Shown here: in pieces, positions 34,623 to 42,882 of the stretch | How positions within the stretch are numbered: the stretch's first letter is position 1 | Layout of the letters: each line of letters starts with the position of its first letter | NCBI GenBank assembly: GCA_021732745.1 | Contig: JAKFUK010000001.1 | Location: forward strand, 1,190,931 to 1,254,930 | Direction of reading: 5' to 3' | DNA length: 64,000 nt | Origin: Nevskia sp. | GTDB lineage: Bacteria; Pseudomonadota; Gammaproteobacteria; Nevskiales; Nevskiaceae | Program-made: the position numbers and the translations under genes | Notes under the pieces: model-generated | What the model saw: the letters and a program-made list of their open reading frames with translations, nothing else | What the model was told of the DNA's origin: nothing | Database searches by the model: none

Positions 34623-34706
34623 GGTGGGCAGGCTTCATCTGCCCACGGGATTCGCCACCATTCGACCGTCGCGCACCGCGTGGGCCGATACAGCCTGCCC
34701 CCCTAC
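34619..34706. repeat. Family E palindromic repeat
   Basis: The left arm GTAGGGTGGGCAGGCTTCAT (continuing CTGCCCACG) and right arm CGTGGGCCGATACAGCCTGC (continuing CCCCCTAC) pair imperfectly. The outer GTAGG/CCTAC ends are shared with family D. It fills the whole convergent gap: its TAG is the stop codon of the DUF455 gene on the left, and the stop codon of gpmA begins two bases after the right arm. Confidence 0.85.
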
Positions 34707-34708
34707 GG

Positions 34709-35470
34709 TTACTTGGCCTTGGCCTGATTGGCAACGGCTTCGGCTGCCGCTTTCGCCGCTTCCGGGTCGCCGAGATAGCGGTGGCTGACGACCTTCAGGT
34801 GGTCATCAAGCTCGAACAGCAGCGGAATGCCGGTCGGGATGTTGATTTCGAGGATTTCCGCTTCCGAAGCACCGGTCAGGTACTTGTACAGCGCGCGCAA
34901 GCTGTTGCCGTGGGCGGCGACCAGCACGGTCTGGCCGGCCTTGAGCTGCGGGGCGATGGCGTCGTGCCAGTACGGCAGCACGCGATCCAGCGTGGTGGCG
35001 AGTGATTCGGTGCCGGGCAGCGCGGCAACATCAAGCTTGGCGTAACGCACGTCATTGGCCGGATGGCCCGGATCGGTCAGTTCCATCGACGGCGGCGGAA
35101 TGTCGTAGCTGCGCCGCCAGATCTTGACCTGCGCTTCGCCGTGCTTGGCCGTGGTTTCGGCCTTGTCCAGCCCTTGCAAGGCACCGTAATGGCGCTCGTT
35201 GAGCCGCCAGGATTTGGTCACCGGAATCCACTGCTGGTCCATCGCATCAAGCGCGATGTTCAGGGTGCGCAGCGCGCGCTTGAGCACCGAGGTGTGGGCG
35301 CAATCGAACTTCAGGCCTTCCGCCAGCATCAACTCGCCGCCGGCTTTCGCTTCGGCGCGGCCTTGTTCGGTGAGATCGACATCGACCCAGCCAGTGAAGC
35401 GGTTTTCAAGATTCCACTGGCTTTGGCCGTGGCGGAGCAATACCAATTTGCGAGTCGTTGAGGCGGTCAT
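34709..35470 (-). CDS. gpmA: 2,3-bisphosphoglycerate-dependent phosphoglycerate mutase
   Basis: 253-residue glycolytic mutase interconverting 3- and 2-phosphoglycerate. Seen: the phosphohistidine motif [44 protein letters not shown] and [15 protein letters not shown] with the second His, plus the [12 protein letters not shown] tail. Length fits the dPGM family (about 250). The ATG at 35470 is supported; an upstream extension has no support. The C-terminus is Ala/Lys-rich. It stands alone between palindromes E1 and B3. Confidence 0.96.
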   Translation of the reverse strand: MTASTTRKLVLLRHGQSQWNLENRFTGWVDVDLTEQGRAEAKAGGELMLAEGLKFDCAHTSVLKRALRTLNIALDAMDQQWIPVTKSWRLNERHYGALQGLDKAETTAKHGEAQVKIWRRSYDIPPPSMELTDPGHPANDVRYAKLDVAALPGTESLATTLDRVLPYWHDAIAPQLKAGQTVLVAAHGNSLRALYKYLTGASEAEILEINIPTGIPLLFELDDHLKVVSHRYLGDPEAAKAAAEAVANQAKAK

Positions 35471-35517
35471 GTCGGGGCGCTTTTCAGGTATCGGGGTCAG
35501 GTGAAGCAGAGTCAAAA

Positions 35518-35624
35518 GTTAAACGCAAAGGCGCAAAGGGAAAAGATAAGTACGCAAAGGACAAGAAATTAAAGCTTTTCTTTGCGTCCTTTCCTGGCTT
35601 TTCCTTTGCGCCTTTGCGTTTAAC
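35518..35624. repeat. Family B palindromic repeat, copy B3
   Basis: Perfect 22-bp arms GTTAAACGCAAAGGCGCAAA (from 35518, ending GG) and CCTTTGCGCCTTTGCGTTTA (from 35603, ending AC). Inner GTACGCAAAGGA and TCTTTGCGTCC also pair. It lies upstream of gpmA and downstream of the carbonic anhydrase-like gene, inside the minus-strand run. Confidence 0.92.
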
Positions 35625-35654
35625 GGTTTGCTTTTTCGCGCGCGGCCAAGCAAA

Positions 35655-36182
35655 TCAGCCCTGCAAATAGTGGTTCTTGACGCGAACGTAATGCTCGGCC
35701 GAATAGCGCAAGTTGAAGATTTCCTGTTCGGTGAGCGGGCGTGCGGCCACCGCCGGGCTGCCGCGATACAGCCAGCCGGATTGCAGGCGTTTGCCGGGCG
35801 ATACCAGGCTGCCGGCGCCGAGCAGGACCTCGTCCTCGATCACCGCACGGTCGAGCACCTTGGCACCCATGCCGATCAGGCAGCGGTTGCCGACCGTGCA
35901 GCCGTGCAGGATCGCTTGATGGCCGATGGTCACGTCATCGCCGATGATCAGGCCCATGCCGCCCGGCAACAGGGGGCCGTCGTGGGTGACGTGCAGCACG
36001 GCACCGTCCTGCACGTTCGTGCGGTGACCGATGCGGATGAAATTGACGTCGCCGCGAACCACGGCCATCGGCCAGATCGAGACATCGTCGCCCGCCTCGA
36101 CATCGCCGATCACGCAGGCCTGCTCGTCGATGTAGGCGTCTTTTCCAAGTCGCGGCATGCGGCCGCGATAGGCGCGGATCAC
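35655..36182 (-). CDS. Gamma-class carbonic anhydrase-like protein
   Basis: 175-residue left-handed beta-helix hexapeptide-repeat protein of the gamma carbonic anhydrase/YrdA family. Seen: IRAYRGRMPRLG at the N-terminus, IDEQACVIGDVEAGDDVSIWP, VRGDVNFIRIGHRTNVQDG, then VTHDG and IGHQAILHGC supplying the zinc His ligands. Trimeric by family. It reversibly hydrates CO2 or is a structural homologue; activity cannot be judged. The GTG start at 36182 gives family length, with a 7-bp gap to the upstream hydrolase gene, suggesting co-transcription. Confidence 0.9.
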   Translation of the reverse strand: MIRAYRGRMPRLGKDAYIDEQACVIGDVEAGDDVSIWPMAVVRGDVNFIRIGHRTNVQDGAVLHVTHDGPLLPGGMGLIIGDDVTIGHQAILHGCTVGNRCLIGMGAKVLDRAVIEDEVLLGAGSLVSPGKRLQSGWLYRGSPAVAARPLTEQEIFNLRYSAEHYVRVKNHYLQG

Positions 36183-36189
36183 GGCCCGG

Positions 36190-37125
36190 TCAAGGTGTTG
36201 GCACGATCGTCTGCAGGCCGCCCGGTGCCGGCGGCTGCACCGGGCGGGCGCTGGCGCTGGTCGTCCGCTTGACGAAATCGTTGATGTAGTAGGCCACGTC
36301 ACTCTGGCCGACCGCGAACTGCACCACCGACGACGTCGCCACCGAGGCGATGATCTTGCGGTGGCTCATTTTCGGGTAGATCACCGTTTCCACCGGGCCA
36401 TTGGCTTGCTGGATGCGCGCGGCGAGGCTTTCGCTGTTCTTGGCGAAGACGATGTTGTCGTCCTGGCCGTGCATCAGCAGCATCGGCGGATTCTTGCCGT
36501 CCGGGTACAGCACCGGCTGGGTCTGATCGTAGTTTTCCGGGGCACCGAAGATGTCGCGCAGATCCGGATCGGTGATCGGCAGGAAGTCGTAGGGACCGGC
36601 CAGGCCGATGGTGCCGCGTATCCAGGTGCGATCGCCGCCCACCGCTTTCAGCAGTTCGGGATTCAGGGTCAGCATGGCAGCGTTGTAGGCCCCGGAGGAA
36701 TGGCCCATCAGCACGATCTTGCCGGGATCGCCGCCGTACTGGCCGATCTGCTCGCGCGTCCAGCGCACGGCGCGAGCGTTGTCCTGCAGGAATTTCGGGT
36801 AGCGCACCTGCGGATAGAGCCGGTAGTCCGGAATCACCGCGACCATGCCGCGCGCCGCCAGCGCCTGACCGACGAACTTGTAGTCTTCCTTCCGGCCTTC
36901 GGTCCAGCGGCCGCCGTAGAAGAACACCACCACCGGCGCGTTGATGGCATTGGCTGGCGCGTAGACATCCAGCTTCAGGCCGGTGGTCGAATCGAAGCCG
37001 ACATTCGACGACAGGCGATAACCCTTGTCGGACGTCAGGTCGTTGACGAGTTGCTGGCCGGAGCAGGCCGACAGCAGCAGCACAGCGAACAGCAGCAGAA
37101 TCTGGCGCACGGAAACGGTACTCAT
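36190..37125 (-). CDS. Alpha/beta hydrolase lipoprotein (carboxylesterase type)
   Basis: 311-residue exported lipoprotein esterase. The N-terminal lipobox LLSAC places the mature Cys near residue 20. Catalytic features of the BD-FAE/hormone-sensitive-lipase-like fold are seen: VVFFYGGRWTEG (oxyanion), VIPDYRLYPQVRYP, MGHSSGAYNA (Ser), HGQDDNIV (Asp) and MSHRKII (His). It has a Pro-rich tail. The substrate is unknown. The ATG at 37125 is placed by the signal peptide. It lies in a minus-strand run with acpH upstream (32-bp gap) and the gamma carbonic anhydrase downstream. Confidence 0.87.
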   Translation of the reverse strand: MSTVSVRQILLLFAVLLLSACSGQQLVNDLTSDKGYRLSSNVGFDSTTGLKLDVYAPANAINAPVVVFFYGGRWTEGRKEDYKFVGQALAARGMVAVIPDYRLYPQVRYPKFLQDNARAVRWTREQIGQYGGDPGKIVLMGHSSGAYNAAMLTLNPELLKAVGGDRTWIRGTIGLAGPYDFLPITDPDLRDIFGAPENYDQTQPVLYPDGKNPPMLLMHGQDDNIVFAKNSESLAARIQQANGPVETVIYPKMSHRKIIASVATSSVVQFAVGQSDVAYYINDFVKRTTSASARPVQPPAPGGLQTIVPTP

Positions 37126-37157
37126 GACGGGTTCGAGACGGGAGACGACGTGAAGAA

Positions 37158-37766
37158 TCACGTCGCTGCCGATGATACCGCGCCGGGCTTGACACTCGAT
37201 CGCGCCGCCTCTGCCAGGCTTGAGAGATCGGCGAGCAAGGCGGGTCCATCGCGACGCACGGCTGGCAGATGATCGCGCCAGCCCGCTGCGTGTGCGATCA
37301 GCGGCGCGGGATCGCGCAGCCGGGTGGCGATGCGGGCCAGTGCCCGGTCGATGCCGGCTGGCTCGCGATACGACAGCAGCAGTTCGGCAAAGCGGTCGGA
37401 GTCCGGCGCCGACCGGCCGCTGGCGAGTTGCCAGGCACCGGGATCAGCCACCGCCTGCGCCGCGCGGGCGGCAAAGGCTTCCAGCGCTTCCTCGCCGGGC
37501 CAGTCGAGCGCCAGCGCGTGGTCGTGGACCACGTCGAGCACGATGCCGGCGTAGCGCCGCGCACCGTTGGCAAAGCCGGCGCGGGCGGCGCGGCTCAGGG
37601 CATGGGCATCGGTGGCGACGTCGATCTGCCGGTGGAAGCGGATCGAGGCTTCCAGTGCCGGCGGCAGGCGGCCATCGAGGCGGCCACGGACGACATCGCC
37701 GAGCACCGCACCGACCAGCGGCAAGCCGGCGCGATCGGTCAGCCAGAGATGGGCGAGAAAATTGAT
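37158..37766 (-). CDS. acpH: Acyl carrier protein phosphodiesterase, start codon unclear
   Basis: AcpH family: hydrolyses the 4'-phosphopantetheine arm from holo-ACP. Seen: GAVLGDVVRGRLDG, IRFHRQIDVATDAH, RRYAGIVLDVVHDHALAL. The family's conserved beginning NFLAHLWLTDRAG is encoded upstream of the first canonical start (TTG at 37724), but no ATG, GTG or TTG precedes it in frame: the codon where Met is expected is ATC at 37764-37766, and the frame closes at a stop 35 bases further up. I give 37766 as the end on homology; 202 residues then fit (E. coli 193). Either an ATC start, a recent ATG-to-ATC change, or a base error. It lies 10 bp downstream of tesB. Confidence 0.72.
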   Translation of the reverse strand: MNFLAHLWLTDRAGLPLVGAVLGDVVRGRLDGRLPPALEASIRFHRQIDVATDAHALSRAARAGFANGARRYAGIVLDVVHDHALALDWPGEEALEAFAARAAQAVADPGAWQLASGRSAPDSDRFAELLLSYREPAGIDRALARIATRLRDPAPLIAHAAGWRDHLPAVRRDGPALLADLSSLAEAARSSVKPGAVSSAAT

Positions 37767-37776
37767 CGCGCCGCGC

Positions 37777-38661
37777 TCAAGTCGGCTTGATCGGCCGCAT
37801 CAAGCATTCCTGCGCGGCACTCGCCACCAGCCGGCCCTGCTGGTCGTAGATCAGCCCTCGGCTCATGCCGCGCACCGACTGCGCGGTCGGCGTGTCCATC
37901 GCGTAGAACAGCCAGTCGTCGACGCGCATGTCGCGGTGAAACCACAGCGCGTGGTCGATGGAGGCCACGATCATGTCGGCGGAAAACCAGCTGCGCGCAT
38001 GCGGGATCAGTGCTGTGCTCGCGAGGTTGAAGTCCGAGGCATAGGCGAGCACGCAGCGATGCAGCATCGGATCGTCCGGCAAGCGGCCAGCCGCGCGGAA
38101 CCAGATGCCCTGCTGCGGCGGGCCGGGCTGCGGCTGGAAGGGATCGCTGGCGTCGACCCAGGCGAACTCGAACGCCTGCTCGCGGGTGAAGGCGATGCGC
38201 AGGCGCTCCGGAAACGCCGGATTGCGCGCCACTTCGTCTTCCAGCCACTTCAGACGCTGCTGGCGCTGGTCGCCGAGCTGCGCGGGCGTCGGCACCGGCG
38301 GCATCGGCATCTGGTGCTCGAAGCCGGCTTCCGGACGCTGGAACGAAGCCATCAGGCTCAGGATCGGCTGGCCGTGCTGGATCGCCTGCACGCGCCGGGT
38401 GGTGAAGCTGCGGCCGTCGCGAACCCGGTCCACCTCGTAGACGATCGGCACTTCCATGTCGCCCGGGCGCAGGAAATAGGCGTGCAGGGAATGCGGCAAC
38501 TGGGCATCGACAGTGCGGGTGGCCGCCACCAGCGCCTGACTGATGACCTGGCCGCCGAACACGCTCCTGCCGCCCAGATCGCGCGATTCACCGCGAAACA
38601 GATTGTCTTCCAGCGGTTCCAGATCCAGCAGATTGCAGAGGTCGGTCAGGCAGCGATTCAT
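37777..38661 (-). CDS. tesB: Acyl-CoA thioesterase II
   Basis: 294-residue double-hot-dog thioesterase hydrolysing acyl-CoAs. Seen: LFRGESRDLGGRSVFGGQV near the N-terminus, LHAYFLRPGDMEVPIVYEVD, the linker, then YASDFNLASTAL and SIDHALWFHRDMRVDDW with the catalytic-region Asp and His, and the ending GLIYDQQGRLVASAAQECLMR. The length matches E. coli TesB (286). The ATG at 38661 is used; upstream open frame lacks support. It is divergent from the TIR-TPR gene. Confidence 0.95.
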   Translation of the reverse strand: MNRCLTDLCNLLDLEPLEDNLFRGESRDLGGRSVFGGQVISQALVAATRTVDAQLPHSLHAYFLRPGDMEVPIVYEVDRVRDGRSFTTRRVQAIQHGQPILSLMASFQRPEAGFEHQMPMPPVPTPAQLGDQRQQRLKWLEDEVARNPAFPERLRIAFTREQAFEFAWVDASDPFQPQPGPPQQGIWFRAAGRLPDDPMLHRCVLAYASDFNLASTALIPHARSWFSADMIVASIDHALWFHRDMRVDDWLFYAMDTPTAQSVRGMSRGLIYDQQGRLVASAAQECLMRPIKPT

Positions 38662-38722
38662 GGGCTTGGGGTGATCGGTGACAAGCCGCGAGCTTACGGG
38701 CGATACCGCAGGCAGGCCAATG

Positions 38723-38751
38723 TTGACAGCCCCGGAGCCGCTCTCTACGGT
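38723..38751 (+). promoter_or_regulatory. Candidate sigma70 promoter of the TIR-TPR gene
   Basis: A perfect -35 TTGACA at 38723-38728 and a weaker TACGGT at 38746-38751, with a 17-bp spacer, 75 bp upstream of the TIR-TPR ATG in the divergent gap with tesB. The -35 and spacing are ideal; the -10 matches poorly. Confidence 0.42.
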
Positions 38752-38825
38752 CGGGCGATGACAAGCGGCAGCCGGGCGCGAACGGGGCGCAGGGGCATGC
38801 CGAACACCAGGGTTGGTTGCCATTC

Positions 38826-41021
38826 ATGATGAATGCGAGTCCTCCGGAACGGCGGCGCTATGCGGCGTTCCTCAGCTACAGCCACCGCGACGATGCGACG
38901 GCGAAATGGTTGCACCGGGCGCTGGAGCGCTATTGGGTGCCAACGCGGCTGGTCGGCCAGCAAGGCGCACAGGGCATCGTCAGGCGGCGCGTCGGCAGAA
39001 TCTTCCGGGATCGCGAGGAATTGCCGAGCGGCAGCGATCTCGGTGCCATCGTTCGCGCCGCGCAAGCCGATTCCGATTGCCTGATCGCGCTGTGCTCGCC
39101 GGAAGCGGCACGCTCGCGCTGGGTGAACGCGGAAATCCTGGCCTGGAAACAGCTTGGCCGCGGCGATCGGCTCTTGTGCCTGATCGTCGACGGCGAACCG
39201 GGCGCTTCCGCCATCCCCGGCCGCGAGCACGAGGAATGCTTTGCCCCCGCCCTGCGCTACCAGCTCGGTGCCGATGGCGAGTTGAGCGACGTGCCGGCCG
39301 AGCCGATCGCCGCCGATCTCAGGCCGGGCAAGGACGGCAAGCTCGATGCCAAACTCAAGCTGATCTCCGGCCTGCTTGGCGTCGGCCTTGACGATCTGAA
39401 ACGCCGCGAGCAGCAGCGCCGCGTCCTGCAGGTATCGGCGGCAGCGGCGGCGGCGGCGGTGATCGCCATCGGCATGGGCGTGCTGGCGGTCCGCGCCACC
39501 ATCGCCAGTCAGGCAGCGGAACGGCGTCAGAAGCAGGCGGAAGCACTGGTCGATTTCATGCTCGGCGATCTCAGCAACAAGCTCGATGGCGTGTCGCGGC
39601 TCGACATCATGGAAGCGGTCAACGATCAGGCGATGCAGTATTTCCGCTCGCTGCCGCCTGACGACATCACCGACGAAGCGCTGGCCCAGCGTTCGCGCAC
39701 GCTGACCAAGATCGGCCGGGTGCGCTGGAACCAGGGCAGCGCGCGTTCGGCTGTCGAAGCCTTCGAGGCCTCGCTGACGTTGACGGCGGAACTGGTGAAG
39801 CGCCACCCGGATGATGTGGCGCGGCTGATCGAACATGCTGAAGCCCTGGCCTGGCTCGGCTCCCTTCACTGGGGCAACGACGAGCAGGACCCCGCGTACG
39901 CCCGCTGGCTCGAAGGCATGCGGGTACTTGAGCCGGCGGTGGCCAAAGCCCCAAACAACCCCGAGGTGATGATCCGACGCTACTGGATGATCGCCAGCAT
40001 CGGCCGTTTCCATGAAGAACGCCGCGATCTGGTGGCGGCGGAATCGGCCTATCAAAGCGCACTGGCGCTGTGCCGGCAGATGGTCGCGGCCGAACCCGAC
40101 AACCGGGAATACCAGTGGCAACTCGGCGACGCCATCAACATCCTTGGCCAGCTCGCGTTCGCGCGGGGCGACCTGCTGGAAGCGCTGAAGGCGTCGATCG
40201 AAGACGATCGCATCAAGCGCGCGCTGACGCAGGCTGATCCTGCCGATTTCGCGGCCCGCCGCAACCGAGGACTGACGCTGCAGATCCTCGGCCGCACGCT
40301 GATGCAGGCCGGCATCGCCGAGCCGGCGCTCGAACGCCTGACACGCGCAGTGCGCCTGTACGAGGAATTCGTCAACAACGATCAGGGCAGCCCCACAGCG
40401 GTCGTGAGGCGCGCCGAGGGACACATGATGCTGTCGCTGGTGTCCGCCATGAACGGTGATCACGCCCAGGCGCTGCACTGGATCGACCAGACCCTGGCGG
40501 CGCACGAAACCTTGCCGGTCGCCGAGCGCGACCGGGTCTACGGCACCGACGGATGGGATGAAGCCCGGCTGATGCGCGCGAGCGCACTCGATGCCCTTGG
40601 CCGTCACGCGCAAGCGCGCGAGCAGCTCGCCGCACTCCTGCCCGCTGCGGCCGCCATCAAGCTGCGGCCCCGCCTCGGTATCGAAGCCATGCGGGTGACG
40701 GTCGGCATCAGCGTGCAGCGTGCCGCGTTCGCGCGCGATGACGGCCAGCCCGACGAAGTCCGCGTCCATGCCACCGAGGCGCTGGCGCTGCTCGATACCC
40801 ACGCCCTCGACAGCGCCGTCCCGACGCTGCGCGCCTTGCGCGTCCGGGCCTTGTTGTTGCTCGATCGCCGCGAAGACGCCCAAGCCGTGGCCGACCGCCT
40901 GCGCGCAGGCGGCTTCGGCCCGCCGGATTTCGTCATCGCCGTGCGCAAGGCTGGTCTTGACTATCCCGACCAGACCTCGTTGATGAACCAGATCACAGTC
41001 GCGCTGCCGCCACTTGATTAG
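38826..41021 (+). CDS. TIR-domain protein with TM helix and TPR repeats
   Basis: 731 residues. An N-terminal TIR domain (about 11-150) shows RYAAFLSYSHRDD, RIFRDREELPSGSDLG and SRWVNAEI with Trp99 and Glu103 in the position of the NAD-hydrolysing TIR glutamate. A cytosolic linker, a single Ala-rich membrane helix (about 201-224), a FMLGDLSNKLDGVSRLDIM coupling segment and many TPR-like helices to the end follow. Such TIR-TM-TPR proteins are found beside bacterial signalling and defence genes; whether this one degrades NAD is unproven. The ATG at 38826 (or 38829) is used, with a poor ribosome-binding site. A small gene follows at 62 bp. Confidence 0.82.
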   Translation: MMNASPPERRRYAAFLSYSHRDDATAKWLHRALERYWVPTRLVGQQGAQGIVRRRVGRIFRDREELPSGSDLGAIVRAAQADSDCLIALCSPEAARSRWVNAEILAWKQLGRGDRLLCLIVDGEPGASAIPGREHEECFAPALRYQLGADGELSDVPAEPIAADLRPGKDGKLDAKLKLISGLLGVGLDDLKRREQQRRVLQVSAAAAAAAVIAIGMGVLAVRATIASQAAERRQKQAEALVDFMLGDLSNKLDGVSRLDIMEAVNDQAMQYFRSLPPDDITDEALAQRSRTLTKIGRVRWNQGSARSAVEAFEASLTLTAELVKRHPDDVARLIEHAEALAWLGSLHWGNDEQDPAYARWLEGMRVLEPAVAKAPNNPEVMIRRYWMIASIGRFHEERRDLVAAESAYQSALALCRQMVAAEPDNREYQWQLGDAINILGQLAFARGDLLEALKASIEDDRIKRALTQADPADFAARRNRGLTLQILGRTLMQAGIAEPALERLTRAVRLYEEFVNNDQGSPTAVVRRAEGHMMLSLVSAMNGDHAQALHWIDQTLAAHETLPVAERDRVYGTDGWDEARLMRASALDALGRHAQAREQLAALLPAAAAIKLRPRLGIEAMRVTVGISVQRAAFARDDGQPDEVRVHATEALALLDTHALDSAVPTLRALRVRALLLLDRREDAQAVADRLRAGGFGPPDFVIAVRKAGLDYPDQTSLMNQITVALPPLD

Positions 41022-41082
41022 GCTGTCAGCAACCTGAGCCGAAGAGCGCAGGGACAGGCTCAACGCGGTTCAGGGTGTGCAC

Positions 41083-41466
41083 ATGTCCATCATCAATATC
41101 GCCGTCACCAGGCCTTTCAGTGCCCTGGTGCTCAAGCCCGGCGTGGTCGCCGCAAGCGCTGGCGACACGGTTGTCTGGACGCTCGATGCGTCCGTCGTTG
41201 GCAGCTTCGATAGCGGCCAGCCGTTCGCCTGGTATCCACACAGCGCGCCACCAGACGGTGCTTGCTCCAGCATCACCCTCGCGCCCGACGGCCGCCGGGG
41301 CACGATGAATTTTCATGCTGATGTCACGCTCGAACAGGCTTACCAGCTGTTCGTGAAGCTCGACAACGGCACGCTGGCGACCACGGCCCTGCGCCCGATC
41401 GGCGATCTGCCTGGATTCGACGATCTGCGGGTGCCAGTCGAGCGGCCAGGCCCCCAGCCTGGATGA
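41083..41466 (+). CDS. Small hypothetical protein downstream of the TIR gene
   Basis: 127 residues, beta-rich, no signal peptide or membrane segment, Pro/Gly-rich end. An early AGDTVVWTLDA segment recalls the cupredoxin-like entry strand, but no copper ligands are arranged as expected, so no family is assigned. The ATG at 41083 is preferred to the GTG at 41077. The same strand and a 61-bp gap to the TIR-TPR gene suggest co-transcription. It is convergent with the YhiN-like gene, 8 bp apart. Confidence 0.55.
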   Translation: MSIINIAVTRPFSALVLKPGVVAASAGDTVVWTLDASVVGSFDSGQPFAWYPHSAPPDGACSSITLAPDGRRGTMNFHADVTLEQAYQLFVKLDNGTLATTALRPIGDLPGFDDLRVPVERPGPQPG

Positions 41467-41474
41467 ATCCGAGG

Positions 41475-42650
41475 CTAGACCGCGAGGCCGGCGGCATGGC
41501 CGGAAGCCCAGGCCCACTGGAAGTTGTAGCCGCCGAGCCAGCCGGTGACATCGACGACCTCGCCGATGAAATACAGCCCCGGCTGCTGCTTCGACATCAT
41601 CGTGCTCGATGACAGGCCGTCGGTATCGACACCACCCAGCGTCACCTCGGCGGTGCGATAACCCTCGGTACCGCTGGCGGTGACCGGCCAGTTTTCGAGC
41701 TGCGCGGCGATCGCCTTCAACTCTGCCGCGCGGTACTGGCGCAGGGGCTTGTTGGCGATCCAGCGCTCGCACAGGCGCTGCGCGTACCGCTTGGGCAAGG
41801 CTTCCGACAGCACGGTCCTCAGTTCGCTGGCCGGGCGCTCGGCCTGCTGCGCGGCCAGCCAGTCGGCGGCATCGACATCGGGCAGCAGATTCAGCGTCAG
41901 CGGCTCGCCGGGCTGCCAGTACGAGGAAATCTGCAAGATCGCCGGGCCGCTCAGGCCGCGATGGGTGATCAGCAGGCCGCCGCGAAAGCTGGCATCGCCA
42001 GCCCTGGCTTCGACCGGCAAGGCCACGCCGGACAGATCAGCCAGATCGTCCAGCGGCTTGCCGGACAAGGTCAACGGAACCAGGCCGGCGCGGGTCGGCA
42101 GCACCGTGTGGCCGAACTGTTTTGCCAGCGCGTAGCCGAAGCCGGTAGCCCCCATCGACGGAATCGACAGCCCGCCGGTGGCCACGACCACCGACGCCGC
42201 CGTGTAGACGCCCTGCGAGGTCGCCACCTCGAAGCGGCCGTTGCGATGGGTGACCGCCGTGATCGAGCAATCGGTCTGGATGACGACATTGGCCTCGCGG
42301 CATTCATCGACCAGCATCCGCACGATCAGCTTCGAGGACTCGTCGCAGAACAACTGGCCGAGTTCCTTCTCGTGGTAGCGGATGCCGTGCTTGTCCACCA
42401 GCGCGATGAAATCCTGCGGCTTGTAGCGGGCCAGTGCGGATTTGCAGAAATGCGGGTTCGCCGACAGGTAGTTCGCGGGCGTGGTGCCGGTATTGGTGAA
42501 ATTGCAGCGCCCGCCACCGGACATCAGGATCTTCTTGCCGACCTTGTTGGCATGCTCGATCACCCGTACTCGCAGGCCGCGCTGCCCGGCAGTGAAGGCA
42601 CAGAACAAGCCGGCGGCACCGGCGCCGAGGATCAGGACGTCGTCGGTCAT
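41475..42650 (-). CDS. HI0933/YhiN-family flavoprotein
   Basis: 391-residue NAD(P)/FAD-dependent oxidoreductase of the YhiN family. Seen: LILGAGAAGLFCAFTAGQRG (FAD dinucleotide fold), KKILMSGGGRCNFTNT, ATGGLSIPSMGATGFGYALA and the C-terminal GLYFIGEVVDVTGWLGGYNF that completes the FAD site. The reaction in the cell is unknown. Length is normal. The ATG at 42650 is used. Palindrome B4 lies directly upstream. Confidence 0.92.
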   Translation of the reverse strand: MTDDVLILGAGAAGLFCAFTAGQRGLRVRVIEHANKVGKKILMSGGGRCNFTNTGTTPANYLSANPHFCKSALARYKPQDFIALVDKHGIRYHEKELGQLFCDESSKLIVRMLVDECREANVVIQTDCSITAVTHRNGRFEVATSQGVYTAASVVVATGGLSIPSMGATGFGYALAKQFGHTVLPTRAGLVPLTLSGKPLDDLADLSGVALPVEARAGDASFRGGLLITHRGLSGPAILQISSYWQPGEPLTLNLLPDVDAADWLAAQQAERPASELRTVLSEALPKRYAQRLCERWIANKPLRQYRAAELKAIAAQLENWPVTASGTEGYRTAEVTLGGVDTDGLSSSTMMSKQQPGLYFIGEVVDVTGWLGGYNFQWAWASGHAAGLAV

Positions 42651-42688
42651 CGGGCTTGGGGGCTGTTGGCGGGGATCGAAAGCGAGAA

Positions 42689-42866
42689 TCAAAAGTTAAA
42701 CGCAAAGGCGCAAAGAACGGCAAAGAACGGCAAAGAGGAGGACGCAAAGAAAAAAGAAAGAGAAGCGAAGATAGCGAAAAGCCGGAATCCAGAATGGCGA
42801 TTTTCCGATTCAAGCTTTTCTTTGCGTCCTTTCTTTTTCCTTTGCGCCTTTGCGTTTAACTTTTGA
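42689..42866. repeat. Family B palindromic repeat, copy B4
   Basis: Perfect 27-bp arms at 42689-42715 (TCAAAAGTTAAACGCAAAGG, continuing CGCAAAG) and 42840-42866 (its reverse complement). The loop is longer than in other B copies and holds extra GCAAAGAACGG iterations and a second arm pair (GACGCAAAGAAAA with CTTTTCTTTGCGTCC). It lies between rluF and the YhiN-like gene. Confidence 0.93.
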
Positions 42867-42882
42867 CGTTGAGTCCTACCCG

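Noticed and set aside
38745..41063. Very long minus-strand open frame opposite the TIR-TPR gene
   Set aside because: High GC leaves antisense frames open. The plus strand shows recognisable TIR, membrane and TPR features, while the antisense protein is rich in Gly, Arg, His and Gln without any motif.
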